Assembly (NCBI GenBank): GCA_944321895.1
Contig: CALUNA010000004.1
Span: forward strand, 104,577 to 168,576
Reading direction: 5' to 3'
Origin: an uncultured Bacteroidales bacterium
GTDB taxonomy: Bacteria > Bacteroidota > Bacteroidia > Bacteroidales > Paludibacteraceae
DNA: 64,000 nucleotides
A program made the translations under genes and the position numbers. Below, piece by piece: positions 16,385 to 23,544 of this stretch (the stretch's first letter is position 1; the number at the start of each line of letters is the position of its first letter). A model generated the notes under the pieces. That model was not told the DNA's origin. It made no database searches and was given only the letters and a program-made list of their open reading frames with translations.

Positions 16385-16599
16385 TGGTACGCTTTGAAAA
16401 AGACAAGCTGGTCATAGAGATGGGAACGCCCTTTCCTGCGGACAGATGGGTGGAACTCATGCGCGACCTGATACGCTGCATGGGGGCAGCCGACAAGGAG
16501 CTCCTGGACAATGACCCGGACTTCGTCTATGGCGTGTGCACCCTTTTGGAGGCGATGTTGCCTGACGAGGCCGATGCGCGCAAACTGTTGAAAGGTTAA
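16384..16599 (+). CDS. Small acidic phage protein, unknown
   Basis: 71 residues from the ATG overlapping the previous TGA by one base (a GTG one codon earlier is possible). Acidic and helical (VELMRDLIRCMGAADKELLD), no family recognised. Co-transcribed with the BRO-N gene. Because it lies close to the toxin end of the MuF gene it could be an immunity protein, but it is on the opposite strand and nothing in the sequence proves this. Confidence 0.6.
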   Translation: MVRFEKDKLVIEMGTPFPADRWVELMRDLIRCMGAADKELLDNDPDFVYGVCTLLEAMLPDEADARKLLKG

Positions 16600-16612
16600 T
16601 TTTTCGTTAATT

Positions 16613-16643
16613 ATTGCGTATTGGAAAATAGTTCGTATATTTG
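16613..16643 (+). promoter_or_regulatory. Predicted promoter facing the MuF toxin 3' end
   Basis: ATTG at 16613-16616, 19 bases, then TATATTTG at 16636-16643: close to the Bacteroidetes consensus. It shares GTATATTTGCGGTGC with the leader promoter at 15387. Confidence 0.6.
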
Positions 16644-16648
16644 CGGTG

Positions 16649-16724
16649 CGGGGGGAGCGTTTAATCCCGAAAGGGACACGTCCCCTGTTCTACCTGCCGC
16701 TCGGATATTCATTCCGGGCGGTAG
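16649..16724 (+). ncRNA. Predicted small structured RNA, antisense to MuF-toxin 3' end
   Basis: Downstream of the promoter at 16636 there is no reading frame but two strong hairpins. The first (16652-16685) is GGGGA/TCCCC, then CGT/ACG, then TCCC/GGGA capped by a GAAA tetraloop. The second (16690-16724) is CTACC/GGTAG extended by GCC/GGC and CGGA/TCCG. The second hairpin covers the last codons and stop of the minus-strand MuF-toxin gene, so the RNA would be antisense to that mRNA's end. The 3' end is uncertain because no T-run follows. Confidence 0.5.
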
Positions 16725-18139
16725 TTGTATAGAATACCATCATTAGATATAAAATAAACAATTCTAAATTTTCTCCATTGGGTTGTACCTCGAAGCCCCT
16801 CGTATTTTCTGACAGCTTCTCGGATAATATGGTTCTCATGTCCGTTAGGCAAGAAGACCACAGCTACTCTGCAATCAGGTTTTGACGCGCAATGTTTCAG
16901 CGCATTTCGGATGTTGTTCGCTGTAGCTGTTTCAGCTGCTGCAATCTCGAACTTCATTCCATCCCAAAATCCCTCGATGTTCTTGATATTCATTTTTGTG
17001 TGGTCTTCTTCTTCCAGTATCACAGAGTGCCCCGACTTATATCCTACATCTTGAACTGCCTTTTCATACCAGCCTTTTTGGCGGTCTAGATTGTGTTTTA
17101 TGTGTGTTGCTTTCAACCCTCCGTTATTTTTGTTGAAATGAACGTCCGTATAATTGGGATCATTAATGAGCTGATTGTATATCTTCCCGTTCTGTTCTAT
17201 ACGTTGTTTCAACTTTGTTTTCATTTCCCGAATAACCTTGCACGCCTCACACAGTTCGTTGTCGGGTATGAAAGTCTTTGCCAGCTTCAGGTTGCCTTTG
17301 GCAATGTCGCAGTCACGGCAGCGGCGTATGGTATAGGGGTTGTAGTCAGGAACTGATTTCCCCTGTTTACCGGGATTGAAGCGGAACATGCCTTTTCTGT
17401 CGTCCTGCAGTGCCAGTTCGCCCAGTTTCATGGCCTCGTCGTGCGGCGTTTCCGGATATTTCCCCTTTATGACCTGTACCACGGTGCAGCGGCAGTTCCA
17501 GCCGTTTGGCGGATAGTATTCGTCCCAAAACGGGTCGGAGGGCGGCAGTGTGACATTGTGGAGGGCGGCATGTGTGGGGCGCACCTTGCCGTCGCCCACC
17601 GTGCGGTATTGCAGGTTGTAGCGGTCGCCGTCTTCCATGAACTGTTCCCATTTGCCTGCCATGCTTGCCGATGCGTGCACGAAATTGTATTCCGCACGCA
17701 GGTAGTGGCTGTTGTAGGTTTCGTCCACCTTTCTGACATCGTTCAAAAAGCGTTCGAACGTCTTTCTAACGCCATTTTCATCCAGGAGTGAAGGAAAGGC
17801 CTCGCGCAGTTCATGGAAGGTCTTCATACCCGAGAACACATAGTTGGATTCCTGTAGCCGCCTGCGCATCAACTCTGACATGGCCACTTCTTTCATAGAC
17901 TGGTCCAATGCCGTTGCGTGTGCTTCCATGAAGTCCTGTACGGGTTTCTCCAGCATGATTTCCACCTTCATTTCTGCCCCCTGCTGACGGAAGAGCACTT
18001 TCATCATCCTGTCGAACAGGCGGCTCAGCCTGTGGCGGATTTTCGCTGCATCCTCTTCGGAAAGCGCACATTCCAGATGGCCGGCATCCATCAGCTGGGC
18101 GTAGCGTTTGTGCAGCCCCACGTAATCTTCATCCGTCAA
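16709..18139 (-). CDS. MuF head-morphogenesis protein with C-terminal nuclease-type toxin domain
   Basis: 476 residues from a TTG; no ATG or GTG exists in the frame. Residues about 100-222 are the Phage_Mu_F domain (TVGDGKVRPTHAALHNVTLP, then YYPPNGWNCRCTV), a minor head protein at the portal. A CxxC...CxxC cluster (274, 277, 297, 300) looks zinc-binding. Residues about 330-476 (HIKHNLDRQKGWYEKAVQDV, then GFWDGMKFEIAAAE and NNIRNALKHC) resemble CdiA C-terminal tRNA-nuclease-type toxin domains. MuF-toxin fusions are a known class of phage-carried polymorphic toxins. Translation may come from a -1 frameshift out of the portal gene. No immunity gene is obvious. Confidence 0.8.
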   Translation of the reverse strand: MTDEDYVGLHKRYAQLMDAGHLECALSEEDAAKIRHRLSRLFDRMMKVLFRQQGAEMKVEIMLEKPVQDFMEAHATALDQSMKEVAMSELMRRRLQESNYVFSGMKTFHELREAFPSLLDENGVRKTFERFLNDVRKVDETYNSHYLRAEYNFVHASASMAGKWEQFMEDGDRYNLQYRTVGDGKVRPTHAALHNVTLPPSDPFWDEYYPPNGWNCRCTVVQVIKGKYPETPHDEAMKLGELALQDDRKGMFRFNPGKQGKSVPDYNPYTIRRCRDCDIAKGNLKLAKTFIPDNELCEACKVIREMKTKLKQRIEQNGKIYNQLINDPNYTDVHFNKNNGGLKATHIKHNLDRQKGWYEKAVQDVGYKSGHSVILEEEDHTKMNIKNIEGFWDGMKFEIAAAETATANNIRNALKHCASKPDCRVAVVFLPNGHENHIIREAVRKYEGLRGTTQWRKFRIVYFISNDGILYNYRPE

Positions 18140-18156
18140 CCGGCGGAAGGTGGGGC

Positions 18157-19440
18157 TCAGGAGAAAAAAGGGCGTGCGTTGGTCTGTTGTCCGTTTGTGC
18201 TGTCATGCGCCTGCTTGCGTTGTCCCACCGGCATGTTGTATTTTTCGGCAAAATAGTGCGGTTCCACTTCATAGCGGTCGGCCACCATCGTTTCATAGGC
18301 CACCTGCTGTTCGGGGGTGTAGTCAATGGAATAGTCCCAGTCAAAGCGCAGCCCCTTGACGGGGAAACCGTGTTTTTCCATGCGTGGCAGCAGCTGGTTG
18401 TTCACCACATCACGCAGCATGTCGGCGTCGCTTTCCACCAGGTTCTGGAACACTTTCAGGTGGGTCTGGCTCTGCGAAAGGCTGCTGCCGTCCTCTATGG
18501 TCATGGTCTGTCCGATGATGAGTTTCGACAGTTCGGAGTTGGCACGGTCAATCCGCTTGTCATACACATTGAAGGCGTCGCCCCGTCCGCTCTCCACAAA
18601 TTCGATTTCCGTTTCCATGCCTGCCACCATGGAAAGTGCCGTTCCTGCCTCGCGCAACATTTTGTCCAGCCTGTCTATTTCCTGCTGGTCACGCGAAGTG
18701 GTGCGGGCTATGCGCATGGGCATTCCGAATATCTCACCGAAGGTGTCCCAAAAGGCAGTCATATTCTTCTTGGGAATGGTTTGTGTGGCTGCTTTCAGAT
18801 AAAGCCCGAGGTCATCGGGTTTTCCTGCTTCAATGAGCCAGTCGGCCAATGGTTCCTGCCGGTAGTCGATGCCTGTTGTCCAGTCCTGACCGAGGTCGGT
18901 GATGACGCGTCCGTATTCAGGGATGACATGTTTCCGTGGTATGAGCAGTACCTGCGAATAACACGGACAGCCGTCACCGTCGGTCACCACATCGCCCAGT
19001 TCGATAAGCGAATGCCCCCAATAGACCGAGTCGAGCACGAGTTCCTCCAGGTGTTTGAACCATGCCTGGTCAAAATAGTGTTTCGCTTCCTTGTTTTCCT
19101 TACCCTGGCTGTCGGTCAACTTGAAGCTCTTGGCCATCACAAATCCCTTCCGCTGGCCAATACAGCCGGAAAGATGCAGGTCAATGTCTACATCACGGTA
19201 TATGTCATACAGCCTGATCCGGCTTGGATAATCCACGTTGATGGCCAGTTGCCAGGCGCTGCGCCAGTCGGCAATGTCCTTGCGTGTGAGGGCGTCAGTG
19301 GTGCGATGCAGTTCGATGACCATCTTTTTGATTTTCCGACGGTCGCTCTCTTTGGCCAGATTGAAGTCACCGTGCGGTGTATGCAATATGTTGTCCTGCT
19401 TTGGCAACAGGTGTTTGCCTATCCAGTTCTTGAAGTCCAT
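18157..19440 (-). CDS. Portal protein (Mu gp29/DUF935 family)
   Basis: 427 residues. The N-terminus MDFKNWIGKHLLPKQ and the segment LYDIYRDVDIDLHLSGCIGQ with RKGFVM are characteristic of DUF935 portals. The dodecameric portal forms the DNA gate at one capsid vertex. IIGQTMTIEDGSSLSQSQTH fits the conserved C-terminal clip and wing region. The gene lies between MuF and the gp36-like gene, as in Mu. The last codons carry a C CCT TTT slippery heptamer that could shift ribosomes into the MuF frame. Confidence 0.9.
   Translation of the reverse strand: MDFKNWIGKHLLPKQDNILHTPHGDFNLAKESDRRKIKKMVIELHRTTDALTRKDIADWRSAWQLAINVDYPSRIRLYDIYRDVDIDLHLSGCIGQRKGFVMAKSFKLTDSQGKENKEAKHYFDQAWFKHLEELVLDSVYWGHSLIELGDVVTDGDGCPCYSQVLLIPRKHVIPEYGRVITDLGQDWTTGIDYRQEPLADWLIEAGKPDDLGLYLKAATQTIPKKNMTAFWDTFGEIFGMPMRIARTTSRDQQEIDRLDKMLREAGTALSMVAGMETEIEFVESGRGDAFNVYDKRIDRANSELSKLIIGQTMTIEDGSSLSQSQTHLKVFQNLVESDADMLRDVVNNQLLPRMEKHGFPVKGLRFDWDYSIDYTPEQQVAYETMVADRYEVEPHYFAEKYNMPVGQRKQAHDSTNGQQTNARPFFS
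18166..18172 (-). promoter_or_regulatory. Candidate -1 frameshift site, portal to MuF
   Basis: On the minus strand the portal codons read CGC CCT TTT TTC TCC TGA, giving the heptamer C CCT TTT in the zero frame, three codons before the stop. A -1 slip continues FLLSPTFRRLTDEDY into MuF without a stop. The same heptamer serves the tail chaperone at 26769. Confidence 0.5.
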
Positions 19441-19461
19441 GGTGTTGCTGTTTTGTTGTTC

Positions 19462-19881
19462 TTACCAGTTGTGTCTCAATTTTTTCTGTGCGTTCCATTT
19501 TATTCCGCTTCCGGCGGCTTCTCCGTCGGCATTGGTAGCAGGCGGCAGGTCGGGCACTATCTTTCCTGCCTGTACGCCCTTCAGCCATTCGATGGCACGG
19601 TCATAGCGCTCTTTCCTTATTTCGCTACCCATCTTCTGGGGCAGCGCCGACGCCATGTGATAGAGGGCAATGTCGCAGGTGTACATCACCACCAGGCGGT
19701 TACGCTCTTCGCCTTCGGCTGCAAACAGGGCTGTGCAGTCATAGCGTGGACGCAAATAGCCGCTGATTTCCTCCTGTGCTTCCATTTCGGCATTCAGCCG
19801 GTTGGTTTCCGATGTCTGCGTAATCACTTTCAGCGCCTGTTCGCCGATGACCACCTTGTAGTCTTCTTCTGTAATGAACAT
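19462..19881 (-). CDS. Mu gp36-like (DUF1320) head-tail protein
   Basis: 139 residues from MFITEEDYKVVIGEQALKVI, the typical DUF1320 opening. The central NAEMEAQEEISGYLRPRYD and later YTCDIALYHMASALPQKMGS are family hallmarks. The family is related to head-tail connector proteins. The ATG at 19881 is preceded by GGAGG. It lies next to the portal gene, as in Mu-type operons. Confidence 0.85.
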   Translation of the reverse strand: MFITEEDYKVVIGEQALKVITQTSETNRLNAEMEAQEEISGYLRPRYDCTALFAAEGEERNRLVVMYTCDIALYHMASALPQKMGSEIRKERYDRAIEWLKGVQAGKIVPDLPPATNADGEAAGSGIKWNAQKKLRHNW

Positions 19882-19897
19882 ATATGCCTCCTTTTCT

Positions 19898-20140
19898 TTA
19901 CGCTTTGTGCCCATCCGCAATGTACAAGGCACGTTTTTCAATATCCTCCACGCTCACTCCCTTGCGGAAGCGGTGCATTTTTACCAGTTCCTTGATGGTC
20001 TGTTTGGGGACCACCTTCAGCCGTTTGTTGAGCATAATCACATAATATTTCATGCCCAGCAGTTGCGACAGCTCATTGGCCTGCCTTACGGCTCTTTTGT
20101 ATCTCCATGCAAAAAGCATGTATCGTATCCATTTTATCAT
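19898..20140 (-). CDS. Small basic phage protein
   Basis: 80 residues, basic, with an N-terminal hydrophobic helix (IKWIRYMLFAWRYKRAV) and the later YYVIMLNKRLKVVPKQTIKE. A conserved small gene between large terminase and gp36 is common in Bacteroidetes Mu-like phages, but I know no function. The start at 20140 abuts the terminase stop. Confidence 0.65.
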   Translation of the reverse strand: MIKWIRYMLFAWRYKRAVRQANELSQLLGMKYYVIMLNKRLKVVPKQTIKELVKMHRFRKGVSVEDIEKRALYIADGHKA

Positions 20141-20141
20141 A

Positions 20142-21701
20142 TTACCAGGTGTTTTTGGGTCTCGGCCTTTTGCCGACCACAGGTTTGAATTCCATTTGTC
20201 TTGTGTTGCGCTGCAGCATCCATAGGGCTCCTTCGTCGGCGTCGGGTGCATCGTCGTGTGTACGGCTGCCCCGTTCCAGTGCAAGCGTCTGTTCGATGCC
20301 GGTCTGCATGTCGGTGCTGTCTTTCAGCTGTTCGTTGTACCAGACAAAACCTCTTTCCCACAAGGGGCTCACCGACTCGATGCGCTGCAGCTTGTCCGGT
20401 TTCTTGCGGGTGTCGGGCATAATGGGCAGTTGGTAGCCCCGCAAGCGGCCTTCCGCCTCAAATTCATCAAGGATGATGTCCTGCATGAAATTGGCCTCCA
20501 TGAAAAACTGTATGACAGCCATGTCGCGTGTGCGCTCGTACAAATCATACAGCCAACGGACCATTTCCCCCACGGTGGCTTGCCTTACGAAGCAGTCTAT
20601 CAAATGCAGTTCGGTACCGATTTTTCCCCAAAGGCGGCATGCCTTGTAGTCGTTTGCCGTGGTTGACTTGAACGACGGGTCGGTATAGCAAACCAGCATT
20701 TCGTATTTCGACAGTTTCGGCAGCTTCTTGAAACGTATCCATTCGTTGCGGAATATGGTTCCGTCCACAATGGGATTGTGCATCATTTCCTTTTCCCATG
20801 CCCTGTAGCCCACAAACTCACGGTAGGCTTGCGCCTCTTCCCGTGTCCATTTTTCCCGCCAGACGGGGTCGCCGTTCTTGTCAACCGCCTTGATTTCTGA
20901 CACATACACGCCTTTTGTCTTGGTGATATTGGCCAATACGGAATTTTTGGAAATAAGGTTGCCCACCATGATGAAGCGCCCACGCCCCACGTCCAGTGCA
21001 CCGAACAGGGCTTCTTTTACCCAGTCGGTCAGTTCGTTCACGCGCTTTTCGTTGCGACACAGTTCATCGTCATCCAAGTCGTCAATGACTATATAGTCAG
21101 GTCTGCTTTCACGGTCACGCAATCCACGGGGCGACTGTCCGCGTCCGCACGCCAGAAACTTCACTCCACTGGCCGTCTTGAATTCGCCATCCTGCCACGA
21201 GGCACTGCCTTTTTGCTGTCCGAAATCCGCCCGGATGCGGTCGTTATATTCCAGTTCGGCCTGAATGTCACCCAACAGTCGTATGGCACTGTCTTCCGAT
21301 TTTCCCACCACAACCATGAAATGGATGAGCCGCATGGGCTGAAACATGAGCCACAAAGGGATGAATATGTCAAAATGGGTCGATTTCGCATGTCCGCGCG
21401 GCCACTTGAACACGGCCTTCAGATTGGGCGTTGTGCGCACTTTCTGGGCGGCGCTGTTATGGAAAGGAGCGTTGTGTATGGTACGCAATGGCTTGCCGGT
21501 GGTTTTATCACTCAACTGCAGGTAATGCGGAAAATAATATTCGCAGAAGGCGGCATAGTTGTTCAGCAAACGCTGCTTGCGCCTGTCACGTTCAGTCGGG
21601 GTTTCCCGGGCCATGGCAGAAGTATCTGTAATGGACTGCACCCGCCTGCAGTGTTCTTTCCACTGTTCGTATGCCTGTTTTTTTTCTGCTGCTGTTGCCA
21701 T
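20142..21701 (-). CDS. Terminase large subunit (Mu gp28-like)
   Basis: 519 residues. The ATPase has Walker A KWPRGHAKST (99-108) and Walker B YIVIDDLDDDE (about 207-217). The C-terminal RNase H-fold nuclease begins at CYTDPSFKST, the first catalytic Asp, and a late acidic DDAPDADEG motif supplies further metal ligands. It packages DNA by translocating it through the portal; Mu phages cut inserted copies headful-wise. The small-subunit-like gene lies one base upstream. Confidence 0.93.
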   Translation of the reverse strand: MATAAEKKQAYEQWKEHCRRVQSITDTSAMARETPTERDRRKQRLLNNYAAFCEYYFPHYLQLSDKTTGKPLRTIHNAPFHNSAAQKVRTTPNLKAVFKWPRGHAKSTHFDIFIPLWLMFQPMRLIHFMVVVGKSEDSAIRLLGDIQAELEYNDRIRADFGQQKGSASWQDGEFKTASGVKFLACGRGQSPRGLRDRESRPDYIVIDDLDDDELCRNEKRVNELTDWVKEALFGALDVGRGRFIMVGNLISKNSVLANITKTKGVYVSEIKAVDKNGDPVWREKWTREEAQAYREFVGYRAWEKEMMHNPIVDGTIFRNEWIRFKKLPKLSKYEMLVCYTDPSFKSTTANDYKACRLWGKIGTELHLIDCFVRQATVGEMVRWLYDLYERTRDMAVIQFFMEANFMQDIILDEFEAEGRLRGYQLPIMPDTRKKPDKLQRIESVSPLWERGFVWYNEQLKDSTDMQTGIEQTLALERGSRTHDDAPDADEGALWMLQRNTRQMEFKPVVGKRPRPKNTW

Positions 21702-21702
21702 A

Positions 21703-22227
21703 TTACTTGATGCCCATTTGCTCGGTGATGTACATGTCCTGATACTTGTTGATGGCCTTGATGAGTTCCGGTGTCACTTCAGGATCAATGGTAGAGCGGT
21801 ATTCAATCCATTTGCTGAATGCCATGAACACCTCAATGACATCCACCACATTGGCCTTTTTGTCGAGTTTCTCTATCACGGCCGAAAGTTTGGCCAGCTT
21901 GTCGCCGAGTCCGGCAATAAGTGCAGGGTCTTCCGAGCTGTTCACTTGGGTGATGAGTGTGTCAATGGTGGCCAGCAGCTTGTTGACCAGTTCCGGACGG
22001 GTTACATTCTTGGCGGCACGCGCCTCTTTCCATCCTTCTGCCGTGCACCATTTGGAGATAGTTACACGCGACACGTCTGTCTTTTCGGCTATCTCTGTCT
22101 GTTCCATGCCCGAAAGATAGAGTGAACGGGCAAGCGATTTCAGCCGTTCCAGGTCTTTTTTCGAGCGGCTTCTGCCGCCGTTCTCCCCGCCTGGGGGGAG
22201 TGTTGCATTTTCTTTTCCTTTTGTCAT
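21703..22227 (-). CDS. Small terminase-like HTH protein (DUF1804/Mu gp27 type)
   Basis: 174 residues. The N-terminal HTH (LARSLYLSGMEQTEIAEKTD then VSRVTISKW) is followed by a helical region. This matches the DUF1804-like DNA-binding protein that precedes gp28 terminase in Mu relatives and probably recognises packaging DNA. The ATG at 22227 was preferred; an ATG at 22275 would add 16 residues. It is the first gene of the minus-strand packaging block, divergent from the structural operon. Confidence 0.8.
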   Translation of the reverse strand: MTKGKENATLPPGGENGGRSRSKKDLERLKSLARSLYLSGMEQTEIAEKTDVSRVTISKWCTAEGWKEARAAKNVTRPELVNKLLATIDTLITQVNSSEDPALIAGLGDKLAKLSAVIEKLDKKANVVDVIEVFMAFSKWIEYRSTIDPEVTPELIKAINKYQDMYITEQMGIK

Positions 22228-22300
22228 GATAAATGGGGTTGTATAGGAGGCGTAAGCCTCCTTGTGAAAGTTCATTTTTCTGCAAAGTTGCTGTGTTCTG

Positions 22301-22356
22301 GCATGCTTTCAAAAAAAATGTGCAACCGCTTCATAAAAGCATGCAAGCGTTTCATA
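22301..22356. promoter_or_regulatory. Inverted and direct repeats upstream of late promoter
   Basis: GCATGCTTT (22301-22309) and AAAGCATGC (22336-22344) form an inverted repeat. GCAACCGCTTCATA (22322-22335) and GCAAGCGTTTCATA (22343-22356) form a near-direct repeat 21 bases apart, two helical turns. All lie between the divergent packaging and structural operons, just upstream of the -33 box, so they are likely operator or activator sites. Confidence 0.6.
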
Positions 22357-22360
22357 CTTT

Positions 22361-22392
22361 TTTGGTGCACAATAGTTTAGGGTATATTTTTG
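22361..22392 (+). promoter_or_regulatory. Late structural operon promoter
   Basis: TTTG at 22361-22364, 20 bases, then TATTTTTG at 22385-22392. It fits the Bacteroidetes promoter and points to transcription starting about 22399, just before a tRNA-like element. Confidence 0.75.
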
Positions 22393-22405
22393 CCGCATAA
22401 TCAAA

Positions 22406-22478
22406 AGCGCGGTGGAGCAGTTGGCAGCTCGTCGGGTTCATGTCCCGGAGGCCGCAGGTTCGAATCCTGCCCGTACAA
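22406..22478 (+). tRNA. tRNA-Met-like element (CAT anticodon) at the head of the late operon
   Basis: The cloverleaf can be drawn fully. The D arm is GAGC/GCTC with AGTTGGCA. The anticodon stem TCGGG/CCCGG holds loop TTCATGT (anticodon CAT). The variable loop is AGGCC. The T arm GCAGG/CCTGC has loop TTCGAAT. The acceptor stem (AGCGCGG with CCGTACA) is poor, with a mismatch at each of the first and third positions. Loop position 38 is T, and CCA is not encoded. It begins about seven bases after the predicted late transcription start. It may be a phage tRNA (elongator Met or Ile2), a decayed tRNA, or a tRNA-like mRNA leader. Confidence 0.6.
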
Positions 22479-22585
22479 CAAAAACCTTTAGATTGGATTG
22501 TTTTGATAGGTTTGGTTTTGCGCATGACAACGGCGAAAGAGCCGTGACAGCCGGAGAGACGGCATTCTTTTAAAATCAAAAGGAA

Positions 22586-23524
22586 ATGGGAAAGAGAGTA
22601 AGAATTTCAAACGACCGTCTGAACTGTTACGGTACCCGTGTGCTGACCGACGGGATGGATGTGGAGCAATACCGCCGCAATCCGGTGCTGCTGTATATGC
22701 ACGAGCGTGGCAAGGTAATCGGACTGGTGAAAGACCTGAAGGTAGAAGACGGTGAAGTGACCGGCGAACTGGTGTTTGACGAGGCCACAGAATTGAGCCA
22801 ACGCTGCAAAAAGCAGTGGGAATTCGGCAGCCTGAAAATGGTGAGCGTCGGCATCGACATTCTGGAAACAAGCGAAGAACCGGCTTTGCTTCTGCAGGGT
22901 CAGACACGGCCTACAATCAGCAAAAGCAAACTCTATGAAGTGAGTTTGGTGGATGTGGGAGCCAACGATGACGCCATTGTGCTTAAAAAGGACGGACAAC
23001 AGATAACGCTCGGAAAGGACGGCTTCTGCCTACTTCCCGAAATTAGTAATAACCCTAAAACAACAAGCGAAATGGACACAAAAAACATTGCCCTGCAACT
23101 GGGCTTGCCGGAAACGGCAACGGAAGCCGAAATATCCGCTAAAATCGGCGAACTGAATGCTGCCAAACAGCAAAACGAAACACTCCAGGCGGAGCGTGAC
23201 AAACTCACCCTGGCTCATATCACAGCCATGGTTGACAAGGCCATTGGAGAGAAAAGACTGGCTGCCGACAAAAAGAACCATTTTGTCGAACTCGGCAAAA
23301 AGATTGGAGCAGAAGAACTGTCCAATGTGTTGGCTGCCATGTCACCGCAGGTAAAGCTGAGTGCCATTATAGGCCACCAGGGGGGTGTTCCTTCCGACGG
23401 ACCGAAAACCTTTGCCAAACTCAGCGATGTGCCGGCCGACATGCTGCTCAAAATGAGAGAGGAACAGCCGGAAGAGTACAAGCGCCTCTACAAGGCTGAA
23501 TACGGTATGGATTGCGAATTGTAA
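22586..23524 (+). CDS. Head maturation protease/scaffold (Mu gpI-like)
   Basis: 312 residues. The N-terminal part (about 1-135) has a prohead-protease look (DGMDVEQYRRNPVLLYMHER, YEVSLVDVGAND). The C-terminal part from residue 163 (MDTKNIALQLGLPE) is helical and scaffold-like, ending in a Mu gpI-type domain. An in-frame ATG at 23072, behind an A-rich leader, could yield the scaffold alone, as gpI/gpZ do in Mu. It processes and shapes the capsid protein encoded next. Confidence 0.82.
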   Translation: MGKRVRISNDRLNCYGTRVLTDGMDVEQYRRNPVLLYMHERGKVIGLVKDLKVEDGEVTGELVFDEATELSQRCKKQWEFGSLKMVSVGIDILETSEEPALLLQGQTRPTISKSKLYEVSLVDVGANDDAIVLKKDGQQITLGKDGFCLLPEISNNPKTTSEMDTKNIALQLGLPETATEAEISAKIGELNAAKQQNETLQAERDKLTLAHITAMVDKAIGEKRLAADKKNHFVELGKKIGAEELSNVLAAMSPQVKLSAIIGHQGGVPSDGPKTFAKLSDVPADMLLKMREEQPEEYKRLYKAEYGMDCEL

Positions 23525-23544
23525 AAAACCTAATAACACAAAAG

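Noticed and set aside
18187..19995. Long plus-strand open frame (602 codons)
   Set aside because: It is antisense to the portal and gp36-like genes, with no protein-like motifs; GC-skewed codon use of the real genes leaves this frame open by chance.
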